DNA of 8,156 bases from an uncultured Eubacteriales bacterium (GTDB lineage Bacteria; Bacillota; Clostridia; Lachnospirales; CAG-274), in NCBI GenBank assembly GCA_902496345.1, contig CABVAP010000106.1, forward strand, positions 1 through 8,156. The letters run 5' to 3'. Positions 1 to 6,806 of this stretch are shown here, one piece after another. The notes under the pieces are model-generated. The model saw only the letters and a program-made list of their open reading frames with translations. It was not told where the DNA came from and did not search any database. Position numbers and translations under genes: made by a program. Position 1 is the stretch's first letter. Each line of letters begins with the position of its first letter.

Positions 1-305
1 CTCGCCTTTTATGTAACCTTGAAGATGTTATTTCATCAGCATCAAAACTACTTAAATTCGGTGGTCGCTTTTATATGGTGCATAGACCTCATAGGCTTGT
101 TGATATATTTTCGTTGCTTCGTAAATATAAGCTTGAGCCTAAAGTGGTTAGGTTTGTTCAGCCATATAAGGATAGGGAGCCTAATATGGTTTTGATTGAA
201 AGCGTCAGAGGTGGAAAAGCTATGCTTAAAGTTATGACACCACTTATTGTATACAAAAATTCTGGAGAATATACAGAAGAAATAAATCAAATTTATTATG
301 AATAA
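1..305 (+). CDS. trmN6: tRNA1(Val) adenine(37)-N6-methyltransferase TrmN6/YabB-like, 3' end only
   Basis: The reading frame is open from base 3 to the TAA at 303-305, so this is the C-terminal part (about 100 residues) of a gene that starts before the window. The visible protein contains LLKFGGRFYMVHRPHRLVD, then KLEPKVVRFVQPYKDREPNM and a tail with LIVYKNSGEYTEEI. This matches the C-terminal half of the class I SAM-dependent methyltransferases of the YfiC/YabB family, which methylate A37 of tRNA1(Val). The catalytic NPPY motif would lie upstream and is not seen. The gene lies 59 bp before rsmI, the usual yabB-yabC style neighbourhood in Bacillota, which supports the call. An ATG at 75 lies inside the domain and is not the real start. 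Confidence 0.77.
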   Translation, partial: RLLCNLEDVISSASKLLKFGGRFYMVHRPHRLVDIFSLLRKYKLEPKVVRFVQPYKDREPNMVLIESVRGGKAMLKVMTPLIVYKNSGEYTEEINQIYYE

Positions 306-364
306 AATAACTAAATAACTATGAAAACATTTAGACAAATAATTATACGAATGGAAGATGTTAT

Positions 365-1207
365 ATGAACGGTACGCTTTATGTTTGTGGTACGCCTATT
401 GGTAATCTTGAAGATATAACTTTTAGATGTATAAATACTTTAAAAAATGCTGATATTATTGCAGCCGAAGATACTAGACAAACGGTTAAGCTTTTAAATC
501 ATTATGAAATAAAAACACCTTTAACAAGTTATCACGAACATAACAAAGATGTTAAAGGTCCTAGACTTATAAATGAGCTGAAAAGTGGTAAAAATATTGC
601 TTTAGTTAGCGATGCAGGTATGCCGGGAATTTCTGACCCAGGGGAAGACCTTATCAAGTTATGTTACGAAGAGGGCGTTCCTGTTACTATCGTTCCTGGT
701 CCAACGGCAGTTATTACAGCTGTTGTGCTTTCTGGAATAGGGGCAAGAAGTTATTGTTTTGAGGGATTTTTGCCGAGTGGAAAAAAACAAAGAAAAGACA
801 TTCTTGAAAGATTGTCTAAAGAAACCAGAACAATGGTTTTATATGAAGCACCTCATCATTTGAAAGCGACACTTGCAGAACTTTATGCTGTACTTGGTAA
901 TAGAGAAATTGCAGTTGTTAAAGAACTTACCAAAAAACACGAAAACGTTAATAAAGGTATGTTTGAGGATATAATTGCGTATTATGATGAAAATGAGCCA
1001 AAGGGTGAATTTGTAATTGTTATACAAGGTCTTGACATAAGCGAAATTAATGAGGAGAAAAAGGCGTCTTTTGAAAGTATGTCGATTGAGGAACACTTGG
1101 ACTTATATTTAAAGCAAGGTATGGACAACAAAAGTGCTATGAAACAGGTTGCAAAAGACAGAGGTGTAGGAAAAAGAGAAATTTATTCTTATCTTAACAA
1201 CAGATAA
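365..1207 (+). CDS. rsmI: 16S rRNA (cytidine(1402)-2'-O)-methyltransferase RsmI
   Basis: A full-length 280-residue RsmI (YabC/YraL family). It transfers a methyl group from SAM to the ribose of C1402 in the 16S rRNA decoding centre, together with RsmH, which methylates the base. The tetrapyrrole-methylase fold is clear: GTPIGN at residues 9-14, EDTR at 35-38, SDAGMPGISDPG at 82-93, PGPTA at 111-115, FEGFLP at 132-137, YEAPHHL at 160-166, and PKGEFVIVI at 212-220. Residues about 240-280 form the small C-terminal helical domain usual in this family. The start at 365 keeps the conserved GTLYVCGTPIGN N-terminus; a weak GGAAG lies just upstream. It follows trmN6 and is only 25 bp from feoA, so all four genes may share transcripts. 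Confidence 0.95.
   Translation: MNGTLYVCGTPIGNLEDITFRCINTLKNADIIAAEDTRQTVKLLNHYEIKTPLTSYHEHNKDVKGPRLINELKSGKNIALVSDAGMPGISDPGEDLIKLCYEEGVPVTIVPGPTAVITAVVLSGIGARSYCFEGFLPSGKKQRKDILERLSKETRTMVLYEAPHHLKATLAELYAVLGNREIAVVKELTKKHENVNKGMFEDIIAYYDENEPKGEFVIVIQGLDISEINEEKKASFESMSIEEHLDLYLKQGMDNKSAMKQVAKDRGVGKREIYSYLNNR
1189..1207. promoter_or_regulatory. 19-bp dyad at the rsmI stop codon, upstream of feoA
   Basis: TTATCT (1189-1194) and AGATAA (1202-1207) are perfect inverted arms around a 7-nt centre, ending at the rsmI stop codon and 25 bp before the feoA start. GATAAT at 1203-1208 resembles a -10 box but has no convincing -35. The length is like that of iron-regulator boxes, but the sequence is not a standard Fur or DtxR site. 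It could be chance in AT-rich DNA. Confidence 0.2.
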
Positions 1208-1232
1208 TACAATGAATTTAAGGAGTATATAG

Positions 1233-1460
1233 ATGAATTTAGCTAATTGCGAAAAAAATTGCGTTTATTCAGTTAAAAATATAAATCTTAGTTATGCTAT
1301 TAAAAGAAGACTAGAAATTCTTGGAATGACTGAAAATGTTGATATAGTTGTTCTAAAACGTAAGATATATGGTGCTGTTATTGTAAAAATAAGAGGCTCT
1401 AGGTTTGCTTTTGGGAAGAAAATTGCAGAGGGCATTGAGATAGGGGTGACATCAAATTGA
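1233..1460 (+). CDS. feoA: FeoA-domain ferrous iron transport protein
   Basis: A 75-residue protein with the small SH3-like FeoA fold, which helps FeoB take up Fe2+ and is thought to bind its cytosolic part. The family signature is visible: an LSYAIKRRLEILGMTENV segment (residues about 18-36, the 'RL.elGm..g' motif), then VLKRKIYGAVIVKIRGSRFAFGKKIAEGIEI. The length is typical. A good AAGGAG at 1220-1225, 7 nt before the ATG, sets the start. The stop overlaps the feoB start by 4 bp, which suggests translational coupling. The N-terminus carries two cysteines (NCEKNC), which is not a required FeoA feature. No separate promoter is evident between rsmI and this gene. Confidence 0.88.
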   Translation: MNLANCEKNCVYSVKNINLSYAIKRRLEILGMTENVDIVVLKRKIYGAVIVKIRGSRFAFGKKIAEGIEIGVTSN

Positions 1461-3451
1461 GTGATAATATTAATGTTGCTTTTATAGGAAACCCTAATTG
1501 TGGTAAAACTACTTTATTCAACGCATATACAGGGGCTAATCTTAAAGTTGCGAATTGGCCAGGGGTTACAGTTGAAAAGAAAGAGGGACGCTATAAGGAA
1601 TATAACCTTGTTGACCTACCTGGGATATATTCCTTGACTTCTTACACTATGGAAGAAAAGGTTTCTAGACAGTATATATTAGACGGTAATGCAAATGTGG
1701 TTATTGATGTTGCAGATGCTTCTGTTCTTGAAAGAAATTTATACCTTGCATTACAGCTTATTGAGCTGAACAAAAATGTTATTGTTGCATTAAATATGAT
1801 TGATATTGTGGAAAAAAGAGGTATGAATATTGATATAGACAAGTTGTCTGATATTCTTGGTGTTCCTGTTGTACCTATTTCTGCCCGAAAGAGGACAGGA
1901 CTTTCTGAGCTTATGGAATCTGTTAAAAGTTTATATTCTTCGGAAAGTGTTTCTAGTGAAGATAAAAATATAATAACATATAGTTTTGATATTGAAAATA
2001 AAATTTCAGCTATTTCTGAAAGACTTAAATCAAAATATCCTGATATGAATAATTATAGATGGCATTCAATAAAATTTTTGGAAATGGATAGAGAAATAAC
2101 TGAAAAGTACATAATAAATCTTGATGATATAGTTGATAAAAGTTATGAGCAAGAAATTATAAAACAAAAATATGATTTTATAGAGAATACTATTAAAAGA
2201 GTTCTTAAAAATAAGAGTGATAAAAGTTCTATGACGGATAAAATAGACTTTGTTTTGACAGATAATATTTTTGGTATTCCTATATTTCTTTTTGTTATGG
2301 CTATTGTATTTTTCTTGACATTTACTATAGGTGACTTTTTGAAAGAATATATTGAAATTGGGATAGAACTGTTATCGTCATTTGTCCTTAAATCTCTGCA
2401 AGGACTTGGAGCAGGTGAGGTTGTCTGTTCACTTGTTGTAGACGGTATTATCGCTGGTGTCGGTGGAGTTATATCGTTCTTGCCTAATATTTTTATTCTT
2501 TTCCTTGCTTTGGCATTCCTTGAGGATAGTGGCTATATGTCTAGAGTTGCATATATAATGGACGGAATTATGGGGAAAATAGGTTTGTCCGGTAGGGCAT
2601 TTATCCCTATGCTTTTAGGATTTGGCTGTACTGTTCCGGCTGTAATGGCATCTAGAACACTTGAGGACAGAGGCGATAGGATAAGAACTATCCTCGTTAC
2701 GCCTTTTATGTCGTGTAGTGCCAGATTACCTATTTATATCATAATTTCACAGATATTTTTTGGAAAGTATGCCGTTTTTGTTGCCTATTCTATGTACTTA
2801 ATAGGTATCGTTATTGCAATTGTTATTGCCTTAATTATGAGTAAATTCAATAAGCAGAAAGACTTAAATCCTTTGCTTATTGAATTACCGGAATATAAAA
2901 TTCCGGATTTACATACAGTTTTTATTTATGTTTATGAAAAAGTGAAAGATTATATAACAAAAGCTGGAACTACTATTTTTATTGCGTCAGTTATACTTTG
3001 GTTTTTACTTAATTTTGGATTTGACGGTTATGCAAACGGGAATATTGAAAATAGTTTTGGTATGACGATTGGTAAATTTTTTGTTCCTATAATGGCACCG
3101 TTAGGTCTTGGTTATTGGCAAATTATAGTGTCACTTATTTCTGGAATTGCTGCAAAAGAAGTTGTTGTATCTAGCCTTAGCATTTTGTTTGGAATAAGCA
3201 ATATTTCTTCATCAGAGGGTATGTCTATGCTTAGTCAGAGCTTGACTCAACTTTCACCTAACGGATTTTCAAGCATAAATGCGTTTTCTTTTTTGTTGTT
3301 CTGCCTTTTATACATACCTTGTATAGCTTCAATTACTATGATAAAAAAAGAGAGTAACTCATTAAAAGTATTTTTCTGCTCTATATTTTTACATTTAGCT
3401 ACAGCTTGGACGGTATCTTTCTTATTTTTTCAAATAGCATCAAATATTTAA
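1457..3451 (+). CDS. feoB: Ferrous iron transport protein FeoB
   Basis: A 664-residue membrane GTPase that brings Fe2+ into the cell. The N-terminal G domain has G1 GNPNCGKTT (residues 11-19), G3 DLPG (53-56), G4 NMID (113-116) and G5 SAR (142-144). A helical linker of about 90 residues follows, then the membrane core with multiple hydrophobic spans. The core includes the conserved GFGCTVPA (388-395, with the CxxP-type cysteine) and SCSARLPIY (419-427), and a later GIAAKEVVVSSL in the second gate repeat. At 664 residues it is near the short end for FeoB but has all the core parts. Translation appears to start at TTG (1457-1459), overlapping the feoA stop. AGGGGTGA at 1442-1449 is well spaced for this, and no ATG fits before the GTPase motif. 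Confidence 0.96.
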   Translation: MSDNINVAFIGNPNCGKTTLFNAYTGANLKVANWPGVTVEKKEGRYKEYNLVDLPGIYSLTSYTMEEKVSRQYILDGNANVVIDVADASVLERNLYLALQLIELNKNVIVALNMIDIVEKRGMNIDIDKLSDILGVPVVPISARKRTGLSELMESVKSLYSSESVSSEDKNIITYSFDIENKISAISERLKSKYPDMNNYRWHSIKFLEMDREITEKYIINLDDIVDKSYEQEIIKQKYDFIENTIKRVLKNKSDKSSMTDKIDFVLTDNIFGIPIFLFVMAIVFFLTFTIGDFLKEYIEIGIELLSSFVLKSLQGLGAGEVVCSLVVDGIIAGVGGVISFLPNIFILFLALAFLEDSGYMSRVAYIMDGIMGKIGLSGRAFIPMLLGFGCTVPAVMASRTLEDRGDRIRTILVTPFMSCSARLPIYIIISQIFFGKYAVFVAYSMYLIGIVIAIVIALIMSKFNKQKDLNPLLIELPEYKIPDLHTVFIYVYEKVKDYITKAGTTIFIASVILWFLLNFGFDGYANGNIENSFGMTIGKFFVPIMAPLGLGYWQIIVSLISGIAAKEVVVSSLSILFGISNISSSEGMSMLSQSLTQLSPNGFSSINAFSFLLFCLLYIPCIASITMIKKESNSLKVFFCSIFLHLATAWTVSFLFFQIASNI

Positions 3452-3458
3452 AATGATT

Positions 3459-3500
3459 TATGGTATATCTTATTTTTGAATGAGGTATACCATATTTTTT
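3459..3500 (+). terminator. Rho-independent terminator after feoB, overlapping the 3' end of the facing gene
   Basis: Arms 3459-3470 and 3483-3494 pair over 12 bp with one G-U, around a 12-nt loop, and are followed by TTTTTT at 3495-3500. It starts 8 nt after the feoB stop. The right arm lies inside the last codons of the convergent SDR gene. There is no good T-run on the other strand, so it mainly serves the + strand. Confidence 0.75.
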
Positions 3501-4243
3501 ATGAATTTTCTAGGTAGTAATTTTGAGCATAGTACGATTCCATTATTTATTTTTCCGGCTATAACAACAGATTTGTTTTTCATTAATGCGTTGTATCCGA
3601 AAATTGCAACATCTTTTGCATCCATTGGCTTTATATTTTTAAACAATCCAGAAGATTTTAAATTTGCGTTACACTCAAATTTTGTTTTTACAGGTCCAGG
3701 GCAAAGTGTTGTTACAGTTATGTTTTTGTTTTTTAGTTCAAACTGTAACGCATCTGAAAATGATAAGACAAATGCTTTTGTTGCATAATATACTGACATA
3801 AGTGGCCCAGACTGAAATCCAGCTATCGAGGCTATATTTAAAATTTTTTTGCCGTTATGCTTATTTGTAGAATTTATAAACAAATATGAAAGCTTTACAA
3901 GGGAGGTTATATTTAGGTTTATCATATCTATTTGTTTTTGCAGATTGCTATTTGCAAATTCCCCAAAATCTCCAAAACCTGCATTATTAACCAATATATC
4001 AACATTAATCTTGTTCTCTTTTAAAAAGTTAAATATTTTGTGAGCAGATTTATCTTTTGTTAAATCGATTGACATTGCGTAAATTTGTATGTTATATAAT
4101 TTTTTCATATGTTTTTTTATAAGCTTGAGTTTTTCTTTGTTTCTTCCTACAATAACTAGATTATAGCCGTTTTTTGAAAATATTTTTGAAAATTCTAAAC
4201 CTAATCCACTTGTTGCACCTGTTATCAATACTGTTTTATTCAT
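3470..4243 (-). CDS. SDR-family (short-chain dehydrogenase/reductase) NAD(P)-dependent oxidoreductase
   Basis: A 257-residue classical SDR. The Rossmann cofactor motif TGATSGLG is at residues 8-15, an adenine-side D60 lies in SIDLTK, and NNAG is at 86-89. The catalytic serine is S139 (in NIASIAG) and the YxxxK pair is Y152/K156, followed by PGPVKT at 182-187. GRN at 33-35 after the second strand suggests NADP(H), which is an inference. The substrate cannot be read from the sequence. Overall it resembles the DltE/YqjQ-like 'SDR family' proteins of Bacillota. The start has a very strong AAGGAGG on the - strand (4249-4255). It converges on feoB with 18 bp between stops and has no operon partner in view. 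Confidence 0.92.
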   Translation of the reverse strand: MNKTVLITGATSGLGLEFSKIFSKNGYNLVIVGRNKEKLKLIKKHMKKLYNIQIYAMSIDLTKDKSAHKIFNFLKENKINVDILVNNAGFGDFGEFANSNLQKQIDMINLNITSLVKLSYLFINSTNKHNGKKILNIASIAGFQSGPLMSVYYATKAFVLSFSDALQFELKNKNITVTTLCPGPVKTKFECNANLKSSGLFKNIKPMDAKDVAIFGYNALMKNKSVVIAGKINNGIVLCSKLLPRKFIKNMVYLIQK

Positions 4244-4432
4244 AAGTTCCTCCTTGTATTATATATTTAATTCAATATAATTGTATTAAATATATAAACA
4301 GTGGCTTTAAATTGATACATATATTGTATATTTTAATTAAAAAAATGTCGAAAAATAAAATATTGTGTCAATATGCTTAAAATCAGGTTGTTGTTTTTAT
4401 ATCATTTTTTAGAAAAAAGTTTACTAATATAC

Positions 4433-4461
4433 TTTACAAATTCAATTCTATATGATATTAT
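4433..4461 (+). promoter_or_regulatory. Sigma-A-type promoter of the AbrB-like gene
   Basis: TTTACA (4433-4438) and TATTAT (4456-4461) are separated by 17 nt, each one base from consensus. Transcription would begin near 4468, giving a leader of about 26 nt that holds the ribosome binding site. This rules out the in-frame ATG at 4452, which lies inside the promoter. Confidence 0.6.
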
Positions 4462-4493
4462 TAAGTCGAAAATTATCAAAAGGTGGCGATTTT

Positions 4494-4646
4494 ATGTGTA
4501 AAGTTGTTTTAGGTGAGGATTCATCAATAACTATTCCAAATGAAATTCTTGAAGAACTTGGAATTGAAGTGGGTGATAATGTTAAACTGTACGTAGAAGA
4601 CGGTTGTATCATTTTAGAAAGATTAGAAGACGAATTTATTGAATAA
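4494..4646 (+). CDS. AbrB/MazE/SpoVT-type DNA-binding protein (swapped-hairpin fold), 50 aa
   Basis: A 50-residue protein that is essentially one AbrB-like swapped-hairpin domain: SSITIPNEILEELGIEVGD (about residues 9-27), then NVKLYVEDGCIILERLE. The 'I.IP.e.l..LgI..GD.v.i...' pattern is the family signature and is shared by transition-state regulators and MazE-type antitoxins. Dimers of this fold bind DNA. AGGTGG at 4481-4486 lies 7 nt before the ATG at 4494. An upstream in-frame ATG (4452) would add 14 residues but falls in the promoter. No toxin gene follows; the gene stands alone between its promoter and a strong terminator, so a regulator is more likely than an antitoxin. It is the last chromosomal gene before the element. 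Confidence 0.83.
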   Translation: MCKVVLGEDSSITIPNEILEELGIEVGDNVKLYVEDGCIILERLEDEFIE

Positions 4647-4674
4647 ATTTATGTCAGTGATAATCTAAGCAGTA

Positions 4675-4740
4675 CACTTGAAATAGTTGTAAATTTAAGA
4701 AAAACGCATTTTTACAGCTATTTCAAGTGCTTTTTTGTTT
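4675..4740 (+). terminator. Strong Rho-independent terminator of the AbrB-like gene
   Basis: Arms 4675-4693 and 4711-4729 pair over 19 bp with a single G-U wobble around a 17-nt loop, followed by CTTTTTTGTTTT. It is long for a terminator. No T-run follows on the opposite strand, so it would not stop leftward integrase transcription well. Confidence 0.88.
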
Positions 4741-4812
4741 TGAATAAGAACGTTATCTTTTAGTGTTTTTTAAGTTCGTAATATCCGTATAGTATCCACA
4801 AATATTTTAAAA
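4741..4812. other. Probable attachment-site region (attL or attR) beside the integrase
   Basis: This 72-bp AT-rich gap lies between the last chromosomal terminator and the integrase stop codon, where the att core of such elements normally lies. TATCC occurs twice 11 bp apart (4782-4786 and 4793-4797). The core cannot be defined because the other end of the element is not in the window. Confidence 0.4.
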
Positions 4813-5805
4813 TTAAGGCAGTAATTCTACTGTCTTTTTTAGTTCGTTAAAGTCTGCGTGCGTATATAAGTCATCTGTCAAGTTTCCACTTGTATGACCG
4901 ACGATTTTATCAATCCACACTTTTTTAGCTCCATATTTTTGTAACAAGGTTGTGAACGTATGTCTTGTGTCGTGTGGCTTATGATTGATTTTTGAAAGCC
5001 AATTATTATAGCTGGGATATTTGGTTTCAAAAACTGTTTTATTTTGTCGCTTTAAAAAGTATTCAAGCAGTGGTTTTATTCTATGATGTATTGGTACAAT
5101 TCTATCTTTACCAGCTTTTGTCTTTAAGCCACCTTGGATATATCCCTCTGTTAGGTTTACTTGACTAGGCATTAGGATTAGTAATTCATTTATCCTAAAA
5201 CCTGTGTATAACAGAATTAGTGTAATTTTTACATTATTATCTTCTGATTTTTCCCAAAGTTCTTGAATTTCATCATCTGTAAAGATGCTGCGCTCTTTTG
5301 TTGTAGTTGTGTTGCGAATTTCTACAAATTGAGAATAGTCTTTTGAAATTAAGTCATTTTCAAGGGCATAGTTAAATACTAAATGATAAATTTTGATAAT
5401 ATTATTTAAATTGGGTTTACTTCTTTTCTCTTGAATATCTAGGCAGTTCTGTAGATGTATTTTCTTTATATTAGTAATCGGCATATTAGCTATACTACTA
5501 CAATTTTTAAACGCTGCTTTATAGCTTGCTATTGTTTGCTTTGCTGTATTTTTCTTTAGATATTCTGCAAAAGCTAGGTCGAAGACCTCGGCAAAGGTCA
5601 TTTTTCTTGCTAACAAGTCATAGGGATTGACTATATATTTAGCAAGTTCCAGTTCGGCTTCTTTCTTTGTGTGATGTGATGAAAGATATTTAAACAGTTG
5701 TTTACCATCTTCATCATATCCTGTTGTTATTCTGATTGAATAGCGAAGGTATCGACCTTTTCCTCTGTCGATTATTCCTCCGCTGCCATTTCCTCGTTTT
5801 TTCAT
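4813..5805 (-). CDS. Site-specific tyrosine recombinase (phage-type integrase)
   Basis: A 330-residue lambda/Tn916-type integrase that should insert and excise the element. The N-terminal 60 residues (GNGSGGIIDRGKGRYLRYSI..., then TKKEAELELAKYIV) form the AP2-like arm-site binding domain. Residues about 70-155 are the SAM-like core-binding domain. The catalytic domain has all the expected residues: R204 in TGFRINELL, K230 in LKTKAGKDR, H278 and R281 in HDTRHTF, H304 in VGHTSG, and the nucleophile Y314 in DDLYTH. Nothing is missing, so it looks active. It is last in the leftward operon, with its stop at the element edge. GGAGGT (5811-5816) lies 5 nt before the ATG and is partly inside a small hairpin. 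No excisionase is recognised beside it. Confidence 0.95.
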   Translation of the reverse strand: MKKRGNGSGGIIDRGKGRYLRYSIRITTGYDEDGKQLFKYLSSHHTKKEAELELAKYIVNPYDLLARKMTFAEVFDLAFAEYLKKNTAKQTIASYKAAFKNCSSIANMPITNIKKIHLQNCLDIQEKRSKPNLNNIIKIYHLVFNYALENDLISKDYSQFVEIRNTTTTKERSIFTDDEIQELWEKSEDNNVKITLILLYTGFRINELLILMPSQVNLTEGYIQGGLKTKAGKDRIVPIHHRIKPLLEYFLKRQNKTVFETKYPSYNNWLSKINHKPHDTRHTFTTLLQKYGAKKVWIDKIVGHTSGNLTDDLYTHADFNELKKTVELLP

Positions 5806-5810
5806 TTTTT

Positions 5811-5831
5811 ACCTCCGTTTCTATAAACGGA
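5811..5831 (-). promoter_or_regulatory. Ribosome binding site of the integrase, partly inside a hairpin
   Basis: On the - strand, TCCGTTT and AAACGGA (5825-5831 and 5814-5820) pair around a 4-nt loop, and the GGA of the GGAGGT Shine-Dalgarno forms the 3' side of the stem. The 7-bp stem is short, so any effect on integrase translation would be modest. Confidence 0.4.
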
Positions 5832-5862
5832 AGTGACATTGAAATTAAGTTATTGTTTTAGT

Positions 5863-6090
5863 TTATGCTATATGAGAAAAATCAATTATAGAAATTTCTT
5901 GCATTATATTTTTGGCAGAAGCAATTATAGTTTCAAGTTTTTTGAGTACATCACCTGTATAAATAATTTCATTACATTCGCTACATTTGTAACAAGGTAC
6001 GTTCCTGATAATAATAAGACACGTGCCTAAATCTGTTACATCTGTAGTAAATCCTTTTTTTGCTTGTTTTCCACAGCTAATACATATCAT
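5863..6090 (-). CDS. YgiT-type zinc-finger antitoxin (MqsA-family N-terminal domain)
   Basis: A 75-residue protein with two zinc-binding pairs: C3-x-x-C6 in MICISCGK, and C36-x-x-C39 in VPCYKCSECNEIIYTGDV (C33 is an extra cysteine). The conserved VPC..C..C.E..Y run and the following helical tail identify the YgiT-type zinc-finger family. In Bacillota this is commonly encoded just after a DUF4258 protein as a putative type II toxin-antitoxin pair. It lacks the C-terminal HTH of full-length MqsA, as is usual for these short forms. Its ribosome binding site (AGGAGG, about 6099-6104) lies inside the tail of a DUF4258 remnant whose stop is 2 nt upstream. It therefore seems to have lost its toxin. 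It sits between repressor and integrase in the leftward operon. Confidence 0.85.
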   Translation of the reverse strand: MICISCGKQAKKGFTTDVTDLGTCLIIIRNVPCYKCSECNEIIYTGDVLKKLETIIASAKNIMQEISIIDFSHIA

Positions 6091-6092
6091 AG

Positions 6093-6176
6093 TTAATCCC
6101 TCCTTTTTTTAAAATTTTTTGTCCATATTTTAGGGTCTGGATAATATGCTGTAATTAAGTATATAAATTCTTCAAA
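6093..6176 (-). pseudogene. DUF4258 (RelE-like putative toxin) gene remnant, last 27 codons
   Basis: Directly upstream of the antitoxin, the - strand encodes FEEFIYLITAYYPDPKIW followed by TKNFKKRRD and a stop, 2 nt before the antitoxin ATG. This closely matches, from memory, the C-terminal end of DUF4258 proteins (the 'lyiITAYyPd...W..dfk.R' ending), the usual toxin partner of short YgiT proteins. The frame is closed by a TAA just before the first residue shown and contains no start codon, so the remaining three quarters of the gene is missing. An orphan AAGGAG (plus-strand 6184-6189) sits 7-8 nt before the remnant, which fits an internal deletion leaving the original ribosome binding site and the 3' end. 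The retained tail still carries the antitoxin's ribosome binding site. Confidence 0.7.
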
Positions 6177-6220
6177 TTATTTTCTCCTTAAATATTAGTA
6201 TTATTATTTCTTTTTAGGTT

Positions 6221-6787
6221 TTATGCCAATTCGTCTTTTTGTGAAGCTGATAACTCTTCCTTTTGTTTCTTTTCTAAAAGATTTCCTAATATACCAATTT
6301 GCTTTGTAATTTCGTCTATTGTCATATCATCGGTGTATTCTGTCAAAGTTTCTTTTGGTTCTTCTTTCGTTTCTGAATTTTCATTGGTAGCTGATAATTC
6401 GTTATTTTTATTCTCGGAAGATTGAGAAACAATTTCTTCTTTAAGAATAGCTTTTTTAAAATCAGATATTATTTTTTTTCTAACATTTTCTTCCAAGGTA
6501 AAATAAATTTTCATAAATTCAATTTCTAAAGATGTAGCATTTCGTTTTTTTAGAAATTCATCAAGTGAATAGTTTTTTTCTTTTTTAAACATTTCGCCTT
6601 TGCCAGTACGAAGCCATTCTTCATTGACGTTAAATTCACGACAAATGGATTTAAACATTTGCTCTGTTATATTTCGTTCACCTTTTTCTATGTTGCATAT
6701 AGCCGTTCTTGTAACACCAAGTCTTAAACCAAAACTTTCTTGTGTTAGTTTTAAGTTTTTTCTTATTTCCTTAAATCTTTTATTCAT
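6221..6787 (-). CDS. XRE-family (Cro/CI-type) helix-turn-helix repressor
   Basis: A 188-residue DNA-binding protein and the likely master repressor. Residues 1-62 form the five-helix XRE domain: MNKRFKEIRKNLKLTQESFG, then LRLGVTRTAICNIEKGERNI, and the NVNEEWLRTGKGEMF end typical of phage and clostridial regulators. Residues 85-120 are helical, 120-150 are rich in S, N, E and K (a likely flexible linker), and 152-178 could form a dimerising helix. There is no S24 peptidase part, so RecA-driven self-cleavage is not expected. A perfect AGGAGGTG (6793-6800) fixes the start at 6787; a longer frame from 6835 would run through the promoter. It lies opposite the early genes, with repeated operators in between. 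Confidence 0.9.
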   Translation of the reverse strand: MNKRFKEIRKNLKLTQESFGLRLGVTRTAICNIEKGERNITEQMFKSICREFNVNEEWLRTGKGEMFKKEKNYSLDEFLKKRNATSLEIEFMKIYFTLEENVRKKIISDFKKAILKEEIVSQSSENKNNELSATNENSETKEEPKETLTEYTDDMTIDEITKQIGILGNLLEKKQKEELSASQKDELA

Positions 6788-6806
6788 TTTTACACCTCCT
6801 AAATTA

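Noticed and set aside
4452..4493. Longer N-terminus for the AbrB-like protein from the ATG at 4452.
   Set aside because: That ATG lies within the predicted promoter and has no ribosome binding site; the ATG at 4494 has AGGTGG at the right distance.
4752..4760. GTTATCTTT, the reverse complement of the operator end AAAGATAAC, in the presumed attachment region.
   Set aside because: Only 9 bp match and there is no promoter context; chance is likely in such AT-rich DNA.
5829..5841. GGAAGTGACATTG occurs exactly at 5829-5841 and 8035-8047, near the integrase start and before the last partial gene; a possible integrase arm site.
   Set aside because: The 8035 copy is explained by the ribosome binding site of the gene at 8050, and one 13-bp match in an 8-kb AT-rich window can occur by chance. 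No further copies were seen.
6176..6190. Short frame TTG-AAG-AAT... after the orphan AAGGAG (six codons).
   Set aside because: Too short to be a gene and out of frame with the DUF4258 remnant; better explained as the deletion junction.
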